From Heterodera schachtii (Eukaryota > Nematoda > Chromadorea > Rhabditida > Heteroderidae), in contig SIJG01000022.1 of assembly GCA_023374025.1 (NCBI GenBank), forward strand, positions 1 to 64,000: a stretch of 64,000 nt of DNA, in the 5' to 3' direction. Of this stretch, positions 23,045 through 34,625 are shown one piece after another. A program made the position numbers and the translations under genes. The stretch's first letter is position 1; each line of letters opens with the position of its first letter. Under the pieces are notes generated by a model that was not told the DNA's origin, did not search any database, and was given only the letters and a program-made list of their open reading frames with translations.

Positions 23045-24180
23045 TTTTTATATTTTCCTTTTTTGTCATCTTCCGTGGTTCTTTTTATGAAAGACACTTT
23101 TAGCACACTTTATCACTTTTTTCCCATTTAGGCATTCTCCATTTTAATCGCTTGCCACTTCTCTGTTCTGACAGAAATGACAAAAATATACAACCAACCG
23201 TAAACTGATAAAAAGCAGAAAAAATGTATTTCTTTTCCCCAGTCAATTTTAATGCTACATTTTAATCAGTTGTTTCTGTTCATCTTTTTCATTCTGATCA
23301 CTTATTTTCTGTCCATCTTTGTCAATCTATTCAAATGGTCTTTCACTGCGAATTGCTTCATCTTCTCGGCGAGATTGAAACCGAATGGCTTCAGCCCACC
23401 CCGAGCAGAATGTACTGCATTATTTTGATTTGTCCAAGCACCACACAATTATCAATATGAAAATAACAAAAGTTAGGACAATTGCAGGTCCGTTGTGGTC
23501 TAGTGGTTAGGATTTGAGACTCTCACTCTCAAGGCCGGGGTTCGATTCCCCGCAACGGAATAACATCTTTGTTTTTTAAATTTTTCTTAATACCTTGACA
23601 TTAGCAAATTACTATTTACCTCTTAAACCTAAAAAATTTATTTTTGTGTTAGGTCATTTCGTAAATTCCACAAAGGAGTAAAATGAAATGAAAAAACAAA
23701 ATCATTAGAAAACTTAGAAGCAGTCAAATTTAGTGTTCAAAACCATTCAATAAGAATATTAATTTGATGCTTTTAAATAATTTTATGTTTTTTTTTCCTT
23801 TTTACTCAACCTAATTTCTTTTAATTTTTCTAATTTTTGAAAAATTAGTATTATTTCTTTAGAAAAAAAGCAAAGCAAAGTTTCTTTATTGGTGGAAAAT
23901 TTATGTAAATCATGAAAATAAATGTGCTTTAAATTGGTGGTCCAAAAAATTGCATCTTTTGTTTGATGGTAAATAAGCGAAGGAATTCATATAGCAAAAT
24001 GCGATCGGAAAGTGTGTATGTGTGTTGTGTGGTGGTGGTGATCAATCAACCTGAGAAGAGAAGCGAAAAATGGAAGGAACCAATTATGAAAATTAATTAA
24101 TCGATTAATTAATTATAGTAATTAAAGACATTTTGTATAAAATGAAACAAAATTATGAGCTGTGCGTTAGCCAAAAAACA
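23045..24180. repeat. Segmental duplication block 1
   Basis: Matches 47700-48870 over its length, including the tRNA-Glu gene, and 53845-54290 over its right third. Shared landmarks are AGACACTTTTAGCACACTTT, the tRNA and a GTGTGTATGTGTGTTGTGTG stretch. No protein gene seen. Confidence 0.75.
23489..23560 (+). tRNA. tRNA-Glu (anticodon CTC)
   Basis: 72-nt cloverleaf: acceptor arms TCCGTTG and CAACGGA pair fully with discriminator A. The A box (TGGTCTAGTGGTTAGG) and B box (GGTTCGATTCC) are intact. The anticodon arm is TGAGA-CTCTCAC-TCTCA, placing CTC at positions 34-36 with T33 before and A37 after. No intron. It decodes GAG. Identical to the gene at 48157-48228. Confidence 0.95.
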
Positions 24181-24194
24181 TTATGTAATGTCCG

Positions 24195-24480
24195 AAAAAT
24201 TGTCCAGTGTATTTATGCACAAAACTTCTTAAAGTGACTCCTTTTGTATCAATTTCGCCCACACAATTGCAAATTGTCAAGAAAATAAATAAATAAATTT
24301 TGGAGAAGTATTTTTGGGAAAACTTTTCTTTTCTTCGGGGTATATTTTCTGAAATTTTATTCAATTTTGAGTTGGAATCGATTCTAGGGGGGTATTTTCG
24401 TTTAATTGCACTTTTGCTATGAAATTTCTGGAAAAAGGCCAAAACAGGTGCTAAACCCCTTTTAGGTGTTTTTATGTGCT
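24195..24480. repeat. Dispersed repeat holding an unexpanded satellite unit
   Basis: The left part matches 33230-33330 and the right part matches 34290-34440, the two flanks of the 36-bp satellite. Here the space between is only a few degenerate ggggtatattttctgaaatttt units, the unexpanded form. Confidence 0.6.
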
Positions 24481-26110
24481 AAGAAGTCGCTCTAAATCAA
24501 AAATTTATGGGTAATCCTCGGTATTGTTTAATAATATTAATTATTTTCTCCTTTTTTATAATTAATTGGGATTTTAAATTCTTTTAATTTATTTTTGGAT
24601 GATTTCACATTGTTTTTTCTCCTTTAAATGGCTGTGTCCAAATGCAAAAATTCAATTATCAAAAATAATTTCTGGCAATTAATTTGTCATTGAATTTGAG
24701 CAGAATTACGTCTTTTGAGCGCTAATATCCGACAAATGACTCTGAAAAAGAAGCAATTAAGCCACTTGGTCTTTGTGCCAAACCCATCGGCAGGCGGGAT
24801 CAAAAAGCCGGTAAATTTTTCCAAAACCCGTCAACTTAAAAAATTGTACGTTTTTTAAACCATTTTGAAAAAAATTTGAAGAGACCGTACCGTCACTAGG
24901 ACTGGGATTTTTAGGGCGACCAAACCCAATTTTTTGTAATGTTTGACTTTGTACAGAGTTCGGATCGGGCAAATTCCCTTTCCAAGGACGGGTATACCGA
25001 CATAAGGGGAAAATTCCATTAAATTCGAGGACATCTAAAAATTTTTATCATATGCGATGAAAAATGATTAAATTTTATCCAAATGATTTATATTTTTCGC
25101 CGGAATGAATTCTGTTGGTCATTTTCCTCATTTCACCGAATACGCACTTTTTTACGGCGTGCTTTTTCCAAAAAATTTTCGGGGAACAGGGAGGTTCGGA
25201 GGTGCCGATAGGTGCCGCCGGGAAAAATTTGAAAATTAGTGTGTAATTTGTTAACGGATTTTCACTTAAAAAGGGCAGATTTTGCGATTTTGAGACAATG
25301 GCGACGAATATTTTTTTACTTTTCACACCACTTTTTGCGGCGCGCTTTTCCAGAAAAACTACATATTTGGGAATATGGGGGAGGGGGGGGGGGGGGGGTC
25401 TGACGGTGCCGATGCGCGCCGGGAAAAAAATTATAAAAATTTGAAGAATTTTTAACAGATTTTGTCTAAAATTGATCAATTTTTAACGCTTTTTGGGCGT
25501 GTTTTTGAACCATATTTTAAAAAATAGGTAGAAAGAGAGGTTCAGGCGGTACTGATAGGCACAGTCGGGGAAAAATTTGGAATTTTTGTGCAATTTAGTA
25601 ACAAATTTTGCACCAATAATGCCATAAGTTAATAAAAATTTGGTATAAAAGTTTAAAAAATTGTAAATTTTTGAATTTTTACTTTCGAATGCTCATTTTC
25701 AAGGACATCTTGAATTCAAGGATATTTTCAAATTTTCAAGTGAGAGGGCCCAATTCAAGGACGTCCTTGCCATTCAAGGACGAATCCGAACTCTGGCTTT
25801 GTATCATTGCGCCAAGTGTAATCAAAAACCGGACAAAATTTTTCTAACCCTTTAATAAAAATAATTTTTTAATTTTTAAAAATCATTCTAAAAAATTAAA
25901 GGAGACCGTTATGAAAAAAAAACTTAGTTAAAAAATTTCAACAGAAAAGGGATAAATTTATGTGAAAATAGAGAAAAAAAAATGTATCCAAAAATCGAAC
26001 AAAGATGCTTCTTTGTTCCGTCCGACAGAAAAATGAAAAGGCACCCGAAAATAGAAAAAAATAAATAGTCCAAAGAATGCAAAGATCGACAGGTGAAAAT
26101 TTTCTGTGTT
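24481..26110. repeat. Noncoding repeats, including GC-rich hairpin units
   Basis: 24720-24960 resembles the 3' flank of family copy C (30290-30430), sharing GCCAAACCCATCGGCA and GGGATCAAAAAGCCGG. 25130-25600 has three degenerate copies of a unit containing GGTGCCGATAGGTGCCGCCG beside GTGCTTTTTCCAAAAAA. Poly-G lies at about 25380. A motif resembling 'ctcaaggacgtcc' recurs at 25690-25790. No gene supported. Confidence 0.5.
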
Positions 26111-26122
26111 TCTCTTCTTCCA

Positions 26123-28005
26123 TCACTTAGTTTCTTTCTTCTGTTGATCATCATCAATGCTTCTTTTATGAGAATTTACTTTTGATGACTCACCAATGTC
26201 AATTTTGCCCATTTTTCCAATAATTTTGTCCATTTTGTCAACTTTTTTCACTTTCAGTTTGGCCTCCTCACACGGGTCAGGCACCAGCAACTGCTTCAAC
26301 TTGTCGTAATTCTCCGTTTTCTTCATCATGCTATTAATATAGTTATTTGTGGCCATGAACAAAATGCCAATCAGTTCTTCGAGCGCATTTTGAAAATGTT
26401 TGTTGGCCATCGCTTCGTCGTTGAACTCCTTTCTGAACTGTTCAATCGCATTTTGTTGGGCTTCTTCGTTTGGTTCATTGCCCAACGTTTCCATAAATTT
26501 GGTCCCAGCCTCGCACATTGTTAAATAAGCAAAAAACAAAAAACAATTAAATACAAAAATTTATTATTACAAAATATCAAAAGCCTAAAAATTAGCTATG
26601 GGATTGCGAAAAATCGAAAAAAGCTTAAAAAATTGATTAAGAATAGTGAAAAATTAATTTATTGAAAAAACTTTAAGCGGGGGTTGTTAAGACCCATAAA
26701 AAGTAAGGGCAGATTTTGTCTCGGTAACTCAATGGTTGAGCTTCCCATGAAATGCGTTGATGAGTGGGTTCGATTCCCACCCGATGCCAAACATTTTGCC
26801 CATTTATTATTATACCCAATCCAAGTTGTTGCGCAATGTCCCACAGCTTAATGCTTTCTTGCTTTAATTGTTTTAAAACTTTAAACTGTTGATCGTCATT
26901 TAAATTTTTGTTCTGCAAAAGGTTCAATTGCTTTTCGTATTCTTCCACAACACTAAGAAATTCCTCCAAATAATTACGGTTCTTCTTTTTATCATCATAA
27001 GTCACTTCACTAATGGACGCTAATAGGCCTTCAAATTGAAATTTAATTAACAATTTTTTGAAAACAAATAAAATTAGAATATTTTCTGTGCGAACAAATT
27101 AACCATATTTTTGTCAGTAATTTTTTTTTCTAAAATTATTTATCTATTATTAACCTTTACGTTCATCTTCCGAACTTATAAACCGAGGCGGCGCATTTGA
27201 AAATTGTTGCGAAAATTCTGAATTTTCAAATTTCTCAAAATATGGGTCGAATTTAAGAGCATTTTTAGCCTTGAATAGAATTTGGTTGCTCTGCGCTTTC
27301 TTCAACATTTGATTGACTTCATCATTTTGTTCAATCCGGAGGCCTTTGAATGCTTTTAGCCATCTGTCAACCAAATCCCATGCTTTCTCATTTTCAAATT
27401 TTACCTTAAATAAAATTTTAAACAATTTATAAATTAATTTTACCTCAATTTTTAAGCCGTTCCCATTTCCCCATCCGAATAAATCCCGATAAACTGCTTT
27501 AATCGCTTCCATTGCTGAGCTCAGTTGGAGTTCGCCCTGCTCCACAAGAAAGCGTGGCTTTACACACAAACATTTCACTGAATTTCCAAAATTTAATTTT
27601 ATTTAAATTATTACCAAATTTTATTTAATTTTCTCAAAAATAATTCACATTCGTTTAAAGGCTGTCCTCCTTCATCAATCTTTATTAAAAGTGTGACCAT
27701 AAAATATTTTTGCTTTTCCTTGCACTTCAAACTTTTCACGAATGCATCGGCTGCCAATGCTTTCATTTCCAATTTTCACAAATTCTTTTTAATTTTTTGA
27801 TGGATTTTTTTTCCAATTGTTTTTGGCTTATTATAAAATCTTTCCTTTTCACATCTCCATTTTGCTATCATATTACGCCAAAAGAATGTTTTGCCAATTT
27901 GAATTGCTTTTTCCATGTCTCCTCCTCCGTTGTGTCATCTTCGATCACTTCAAATTGGAATTGCCGATCAGAGTCTTCTTTTGGAAGTAACGGTTCCTTC
28001 AAATT
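26123..28005 (-). pseudogene. Secreted-family copy B, 5' end lost
   Basis: Exons 2 to 4 are intact and phased (27577-27444, 27404-27161, 27028-26816). Exon 5 (26509-26123) is open and ends in QQKKETK. Exon 1 survives only as a frameshifted remnant (about 28005-27649; a base is lost in the CATTTTCC run). The signal peptide is missing because the sequence changes at about 28005 into the 3' end of the thiM relic. Exon 4 ends in phase 1 while exon 5 is open in phase 0, as in copies C and G. A tRNA-like relic lies just after exon 4. Without a start and signal peptide, a normal product is unlikely. Confidence 0.7.
26718..26788 (+). other. tRNA-like relic in intron 4 of copy B
   Basis: 71 nt with acceptor-like GTCTCGG and CCGATGC, a D arm CTC-AATGGTT-GAG, a perfect T arm GTGGG-TTCGATT-CCCAC and recognisable A and B boxes. 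The anticodon arm is poorly paired, so it is a pseudo-tRNA or tRNA-derived SINE head, not a convincing tRNA gene. Confidence 0.6.
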
Positions 28006-29467
28006 CTCAATTTAGAATTTTTAGTCTTTTCTCGAGGTCCTCCTCGCTTATGCTGGCCAATTTGTCCAAATATGCCACCGCAAAAGTGCCGGGTCCACGC
28101 GACTCGGCCGCCGCAAGTTCACCGGCCACAGAAGAGACCTAAGCCAAATGATGAGGTGTAATTGGCAAAAAAATAAAAATAATAAAATTTAAAAAATGAT
28201 TCAAAGTTTTTAAGGGTATGCAAGAATCTGGAGCTCGATATTTTGGTTTAAATCTTGAAAACCCAAAAAAAATTTTCAATTTATTAACAATATTTTTAGT
28301 TGTCGATTTTCGGTGAAATCAAATCACTTCCATAACTTTGGCCGGAAATACAAAAAAAAAAAAAAATCTTTATTTGATCAGAATCAGCTCTGATCAGTTG
28401 TTTTACGTACAGCCAGCGCAGTTAGACAGGCAATGCGTCGTTTGTGTTCGTCCGATTTGGCCAATGCCAAAAAGGCAGCGACACTCGCCGAGAGGGCACA
28501 TCCGATGCCGGTGACTTTGGTCATCAGCGGGTGGCCATTGTCTAATTGGATCATTAATGATGGACATGATTGGTCAACAATAAAGTCATCTGTGCCAGCG
28601 TTTTGCCAAAATTTATTAACAAAAATGCAATAAAAACGAAAAATACACCCCTAAGAAGCAACCAAAAAATTTCTTACAAATTAGCAACTATTTTCCCATT
28701 TTTAGCAACTTTTTGGGGTTTTTTAAAACCTAAAAACTATTATTTTGGCATCTGAAATTGGGTTACACGGGCAAGGGTATTTGGGCAAAAATTTTGGTCC
28801 GGGTATTGCCGGGTCAAGAAGAGTCTCAGGCGCCGGGTTCAACCGGGTACTGAAAAATGCATAATTATTCAGAAACAAAAATTTTGCTAATTTATGTTTT
28901 TAAACAAAATTTTGGGGAAATCATCAATAAGGCTGTTAAATAAAAACAATCAATGAAAACCTTAATAAAAAATTACCCATAATTTTGCTCAAAAGTAACT
29001 AAAACTTAAATGTTGATATCACTCAATAACCCTAAGAGTTCTCTATTAGCATGAAACAAAATTTCAAAAAGTACACAAGGAATCAGCTTTACCGAACTAT
29101 CAAGAAAACAAAAATTTTCACAATTTAGGCAAATTGGAGAAAGGCTATGTTTTCCTTTTCCTTTGCTGTATTCCGAGTCTAATTGAAGAACTTACATGAA
29201 ATGAACAAATTAAATTAAAATAATTAAAATTTAATGGCTTTTTATCAATAATGAATTTAAAAGATAATCAAAATTCGAGTTTTTGTATTTAATAAATTTT
29301 TAAAAATGAAAATTTTTAGGTATTTCAAAAATATTTACAATTGTTGTTGCCTACAATGCCTGGGGCCAGCTCCAAAATGGCCAAAATCCGACCGGGTTGA
29401 CCAATAAATATTGAGGAGCAGCACGGAGGCATCCAGAAGAAACAATTTTAAATATTTAATTCATAAT

Positions 29468-30026
29468 TAGGGCTTCCTTTTTATGTAAGAAAAATCGCGA
29501 ATATGTAAATAAAAAGGTATAAAAAATGCATATGTATAATATATGTAGAAAAACCCCCAATATGTAATAAAATATGTAAATAATATTTTAAAAAATAGTT
29601 TCTTCGTAAAGGGTGAAATAGGCACAAAATGGTCACAAAAAAATGACCTAAATACGCTTAGAATCACATTTTATTTACTTTAAAAATTAATTTTAGGTAT
29701 CTCTTTTTTTTGGAAAAAATAGATGTTTTAAAGGTTCTTTTTCAAAAAATTTTTGTTTTCACATGATATTTTTCTAAATTTTCAAAAATTCTCAAAATGT
29801 AAAAAAATGAATTTTTTGGGGCATTGAATGAAAATTTCCTTAAAAAATCCTCAAAAATTGCAAAATATGTACGAAAAAATGCGAAAAAGTCCAAAATATG
29901 TATAAAATCACGAAAGATGTAAAAATATTTTTGTTCGCAAACACAAAAAAGAAAGTGTTTTTCCTACTATTTAGAGCATGGAGAAGCCAGGAAAAAATAT
30001 GTATTTACATAAAAAAGGAAGCCCTA
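29468..30026. mobile_element. hAT-type MITE with TAGGGCTTCC ends
   Basis: Terminal inverted repeats TAGGGCTTCCTTTTTATGTA and its complement at the right end (559 bp apart). Flanks TTCATAAT and TTAATAAT match at 7 of 8 bases, fitting an 8-bp hAT target duplication. The interior is AT-rich, with repeated aatatgta motifs and no transposase. Confidence 0.75.
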
Positions 30027-30701
30027 TTAATAATATTAAATTGTTTTTTTCTTTTACGCATTTCTTTCCGTTGTGAAATTCGAATTTTAATGGTTTTCTC
30101 TTTTTAAATTTATTTTAATTTATTTTGTGAAGATTTCCATTGCTTTTTCTCCTTTAAATGGATGGGTTCAAGTAGAACAATTAACAAAGCGATTCCAATT
30201 TTATCAAAATTAAATTATGCTAATTAAATTTGTCGCAGTATTTTAGCAGAATTACGTTTTTTGAGCGTTAAATATCCGACAAATGACTCTTAAAAAGAAG
30301 CAATTAAACCACTTTGTCTTTGCGCCAAACCCATCGGCACTCGGGATCAAAAAGCCGGCAAAATTTTTTTTCAAAACCCGGCAACTTTAAAAAAAATTTT
30401 TGTTTTTTAAAACCATTCTGAAAAAAATATAGAGGAGACCGTTATCAAAAAATAAATAAAAATGGCTTTAAAATTTTTAAACAGAAAAGGGATAAATTTA
30501 TATGAGAACAAAAAAAATTGTATCCAAAAATCGAACAGATATGCTTCTTTGTTTCGACAGAAAATGAAAAGACACCCGAAAATAGAAAAAATGATAAAGC
30601 TAAAGAATGTAAAAATCGATTGGAAAGTTTTTTCTTCTCTTCTTCCATCACTTCGTTTTTTCTCCTGCTGATCATTATCAATGCTTTCTGACTCTTTTTC
30701 C

Positions 30702-32665
30702 TCACTTTTTTCTCTCAATGATCACTTCGTCGGCATTTTCCTTCCCTTTTGATCTGTCATTTATTGACCGTATCATTTTGATCAGTCCAAAAATGCGTTC
30801 GTAAGCAATTTTCCTCTTCTTCACTTTCAATTTGGCCTCCTCACACGGGTCAGGCACCAGAAACTGCTTCAACTCGTCGCAATTATCCGTTTTCTTCATC
30901 ATGTCACCAATATGGGCATTTATTCCCATGAACAAAAAGCCAAGAAATTCTTCAAGCGCAATTGGCAATACTTTGTTGTCGATCGATTCGTCGGTGAACA
31001 TTTTTGTGAGTAGTTGCTCAATTACATTTTTTTGAGCTTCTTCGTTTGGTTCATTGCCCAACGTTTCCATAAGTTTGGTCCCAGCCTCGCACATTGTTGA
31101 ACAAGCGAAAATAAAAAACAATTAAATACAAAAATTCATTATTACAAAATATGAAAAGCCTAAAAATTAGCTATGGGATTGCGAAAAATCAAAAAAGCTT
31201 AAAAAATTGATTACTAATAGTGAAAAATTAATTTATTGAAAAAACTTGAAGGGGTTGTTAAGACACATAAAAAGGAAGGGCGGGTTTGTCACGATAGCTC
31301 AATGGTAGGAGTTGCCCTGTAATTGGTGGATGAGTGGGGTTCGATTCCCACCCGAGGCCAAACATTTTGCCCATTTCTTAGTATACCCAATCCAAGTTGT
31401 TGCGCAATGTCCCACAGCTTTTCGCTTTCTTGCTTTAATTGTTTTAAAACTTCAAACTTTTCATAGTCATTTAAATTTTTGTTCTGCAAAAAGTACCACA
31501 GTTTTTGGTATTCTTCCGAAACAATAGCCAATTCAAGCAAATAATTACGGTTGTTTTTTTGATCATTATAAAACACTTCACTCAGGGACGCTAATAGACC
31601 TTCAAATTGAAATTTAATTAACAATTTTTTGAAAACAAATAAAATAAGAATATTTTCTGTGCGAACAAATTAACCATATTTTTGTCAGTAATTTTTTTTT
31701 CTAAAATTATTTATCTATTATTAACCTTTACGTTCATCTTCCGAACTTATAAACCGAGGCGGCGCATTTGAAAATTGTTGCAAAAATTCTGAATTTTCAA
31801 ATTTCTCAAAATATGGGTCGAATTTAAGAGCATTTTCAGCCTTCAATAGAATTTGGTTGTTCTCTGCTTCCGTTAACATTTGGTTGACTTTTTCATCTCG
31901 TTCATCCCGGCTTTTGAATGCTTTTAGCCATCTGTCCAGCAAATCCCATGCTTTCTCATTTTCAAATTTTACCTTAAATAAAATTTTAAACAATTTATAA
32001 ATTAATTTTACCTCAATTTTTAAGCCGTTCCCATTTCCCCATCCGAATAAATCCCGATAAACTGCTTTAATCGCTTCCATTGCTGAGCTCAGTTGGAGTT
32101 CGCCCTGCTCCACAAGAAAGCGTGGCTTTACACACAAACATTTCACTGAATTTCCCAAATTTTATTTAACTTATTATTAAAGTATATCGGTTTTTGGTTT
32201 AATTTTCTCAAAAAATAACTCACTTTCCTTTAAAGGTTGTTTTCTTTCATCAGTCTTCGCTAAAAGTGTGATCATGAAATCTTTCCGCTTTTCCTTGCAT
32301 TTCCAAGTTTTCACGAATGCATCGGCTGCCAATGCCTTCAATTTCCAATTTTCACAAATTTCTTTTAATTCTCCGATGGATTTTTTTCCAATTTCCTGCG
32401 GCTCATTGTACAATATGTCCTTTTCACATTTCCATTTTGCTATCATATTACGCCAAAAGAATGTTTTGCTAATTTGAATTGCTTTTTCCGTGTCTTTCTC
32501 CTCCGTTGTGCCATCTTCGATCACTTCAAATTGAAACTGATCAGTGTCTTCTTTTGGAAGTAACGCATCTTTCAATTCTTCATCTTTTTTGTCCATACGA
32601 TTTGCTATTATTCCGATTATGGCGACCATAAGAACGGACAATTGGATGAAAGGGATTCTACGCAT
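30702..32665 (-). CDS. Secreted-family protein, copy C
   Basis: Exons 32665-32224, 32145-32012, 31972-31732 and 31599-31387 are intact with matching phases. I chose the ATG at 32665, not one further upstream, because it aligns with copy A (MRRIPFIQLSVL) and leaves a TATA-like site about 50 bp upstream. It has a likely signal peptide, a Lys/Glu-rich body and the same WKCEKD, ICENW and KCLCVKPRF blocks. Exon 5 (31085-30702) is open in phase 0 after its AG, but exon 4 ends in phase 1, so the simple join would run out of frame. Either the real junction is elsewhere or the product ends soon after exon 4. The gene sits inside the scattered thiM relic. Confidence 0.6.
31288..31359 (+). other. tRNA-like relic in intron 4 of copy C
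   Basis: Same relic as at 26718, at the same distance from exon 4. A box ATAGCTCAATGGTAGGAG and B box GGTTCGATTCC are recognisable; an extra G in the T arm and a weak anticodon arm mark it as degenerate. Confidence 0.55.
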
Positions 32666-32850
32666 TTTAAGAAAATTAATAATATCATGAATGCCATTTG
32701 GGAGGATCTGCTGGGTATTTATGCGCATTGTCCAACACGTGTAATAGGGGCATTAGGGGAATAGGCATGACATTTCGTGAAGAAAATTAGTTATTGCCTT
32801 AATAAAATTTGGCATTTATGGAGCCAGAAAATCAATCCCAATTCATTTTT
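32666..32850 (-). promoter_or_regulatory. 5' flank of family copy C
   Basis: On the minus strand a GCATAAATACCC TATA-like site lies at 32713-32724, preceded by TTGGACAATGC and an ACACGTGT E-box-like site. Further up is CCATAAATGCCAAATTTTAT, and there is another ATGCCA near 32870. The same layout occurs before copies D, E and G. Confidence 0.45.
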
Positions 32851-33299
32851 GCAATGTAAAATTTACTTGGCATTGCGCGATGTTTAATAAAATTATTATA
32901 TTTCCTTAATAAAATTTGGCTTTTTTTGAAAAATAGAAATATAATTCTTTACATAAAATAAAATAAATTCAATTCAAACTTTTAAATTAAATTTTATTTA
33001 GTGATTTAAAAAAAATTAATTTAGAGCCTAAAAAACAAAAAAAAAAAATTTTTTTTAAATTAATTTCATACCTTTGCGTGTCATGTTTAGAGACATGATT
33101 TTTAGGTGCTAAAAATACTGAAATGGGTACTAAAATAGTTGCAAAAAAGTGCCAAATACGCAAAATATATGCCAAAGTAGGTGTTCAAAATTGGAAACAT
33201 CAAGTGTTTTTTAATAATTTAAAAAGCACTCTTTTTTATCAATTTCGCACGCAAAATGGCAATTTGTCAAGAAAATAAATAAATAAATTTTGAGTAGGA

Positions 33300-34330
33300 A
33301 TTTTTGGGAAAATTTTTGATTTCTTAGGGGTAAATTTTCGTCATTTTTTAGGGGTATATTTTTTGAAATTTTGGTCAATTTTTCGGGGTATATTTTTTGA
33401 AATTTTTGTCAATTTTTAGGGGTATATTTTTGAAATTTTCGTCAATTTTAGGGGTATATTTTTTGAAATTTTCGTCAATTTTAGGGGTATATTTTTTGAA
33501 ATTTTCGTCAATTTTTAGGGGTATATTTTTTAAATTTTGGTCAATTTTTCGGGGTATATTTTTTGAAATTTTTGTCATTTTAGGGGTATATTTTTTAAAA
33601 TTTTGGTTAATTTTTAGGGGTATATTTTTTGAAATTTTCGTCAATTTTTAGGGGTATATTTTTTAAAATTTTGGTCAATTTTTCGGGGTATATTTTTTGA
33701 AATTTTTGTCAATTTTTAGGGGTATATTTTTGAAATTTTCGTCAATTTTAGGGGTATATTTTTTGAAATTTTCGTCAATTTTAGGGGTATATTTTTTGAA
33801 ATTTTCGTCAATTTTTAGGGGTATATTTTTTAAAATTTTGGTCAATTTTTAGGGGTATATTTTTTGAAATTTTCGTCAATTTTTAGGGGTATATTTTTTA
33901 AAATTTTGGTCAATTTTTAGGGGTATATTTTTTGAAATTTTCGTCAATTTTAGGGGTATATTTTTTGAAATTTTGGTCAATTTTAGGGGTATATTTTTTG
34001 AAATTTTCGTCAATTTTTAGGGGTATATTTTTTTAAAAATTTTGGTCAATTTTTAGGGGTATATTTTTTGAAATTTTCGTCAATTTTTAGGGGTATATTT
34101 TTTAAAATTTTGGTTAATTTTAGGGGTATATTTTTTGAAATTTTCGTCAATTTTTAGGGGTATATTTTTTAAAATTTTGGGTTAATTTTTAGGGGTATAT
34201 TTTTTGAAATTTTGGTCAATTTTTAGGGGGTATATTTTTTTAAAATTTTGGTCAATTTTAGGGGTATATTTTTTTGAAATTTTGGTCATTTTTTTAGGGG
34301 TGTGTTTTCTGAAATTTTGGGACCGATTCT
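33300..34330. repeat. 36-bp satellite array
   Basis: About 28 units of a 35-37-bp repeat built on TTAGGGGTATATTTTTTGAA followed by ATTTTCGTCAAT, with sub-variants alternating (TTTTCGTC, TTTTGGTC, AAAATTTTGG). Open frames through it (KNIPLKID repeats and their antisense) are artefacts. It lies inside a dispersed repeat whose unexpanded form is at 24195-24480. Confidence 0.95.
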
Positions 34331-34534
34331 TAGCGGTGTATTTTTAGTTTTTATTGTACTTTTGCTATGAAATTTCTGGAAAAAGGCCAAATAGGTGCTA
34401 ACCCCCGTTTTAGGTGCTAAAAAATCGCTCTAAATCAAAAATTGTTCGGAGAAATTGTGATTTTCGTGCTTCTCTCACCAAGTACTTGCGTACAAAATAG
34501 GTAAAAACTTAATCCGGTCTCTAGTCATGTTGCT

Positions 34535-34625
34535 ACAGCACTTTACACTTTTTCGAATCCGCGCCTTTTCTACAAATGCAGTGCCTTTGGCCTCGCTGTG
34601 ATGCTTTAACATGTGGTCAATGCGA
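34535..34625 (-). pseudogene. Second, more decayed copy of a thiM exon
   Basis: Its minus strand resembles the end of the thiM exon at 34745-34820 (KGADSK in place of KGPDSK, then a stop). It suggests that part of the gene was duplicated before or during decay. Confidence 0.4.

Noticed and set aside
26659..27053. Frames containing VGIEPT or GGNRTHS peptides near 26700, 31300 and 51700
   Set aside because: These are antisense translations of the tRNA-like relics, a well-known spurious peptide type.
33375..33651. Frames with KNIPLKID or IFRGIF repeats
   Set aside because: Translation of the 36-bp satellite.
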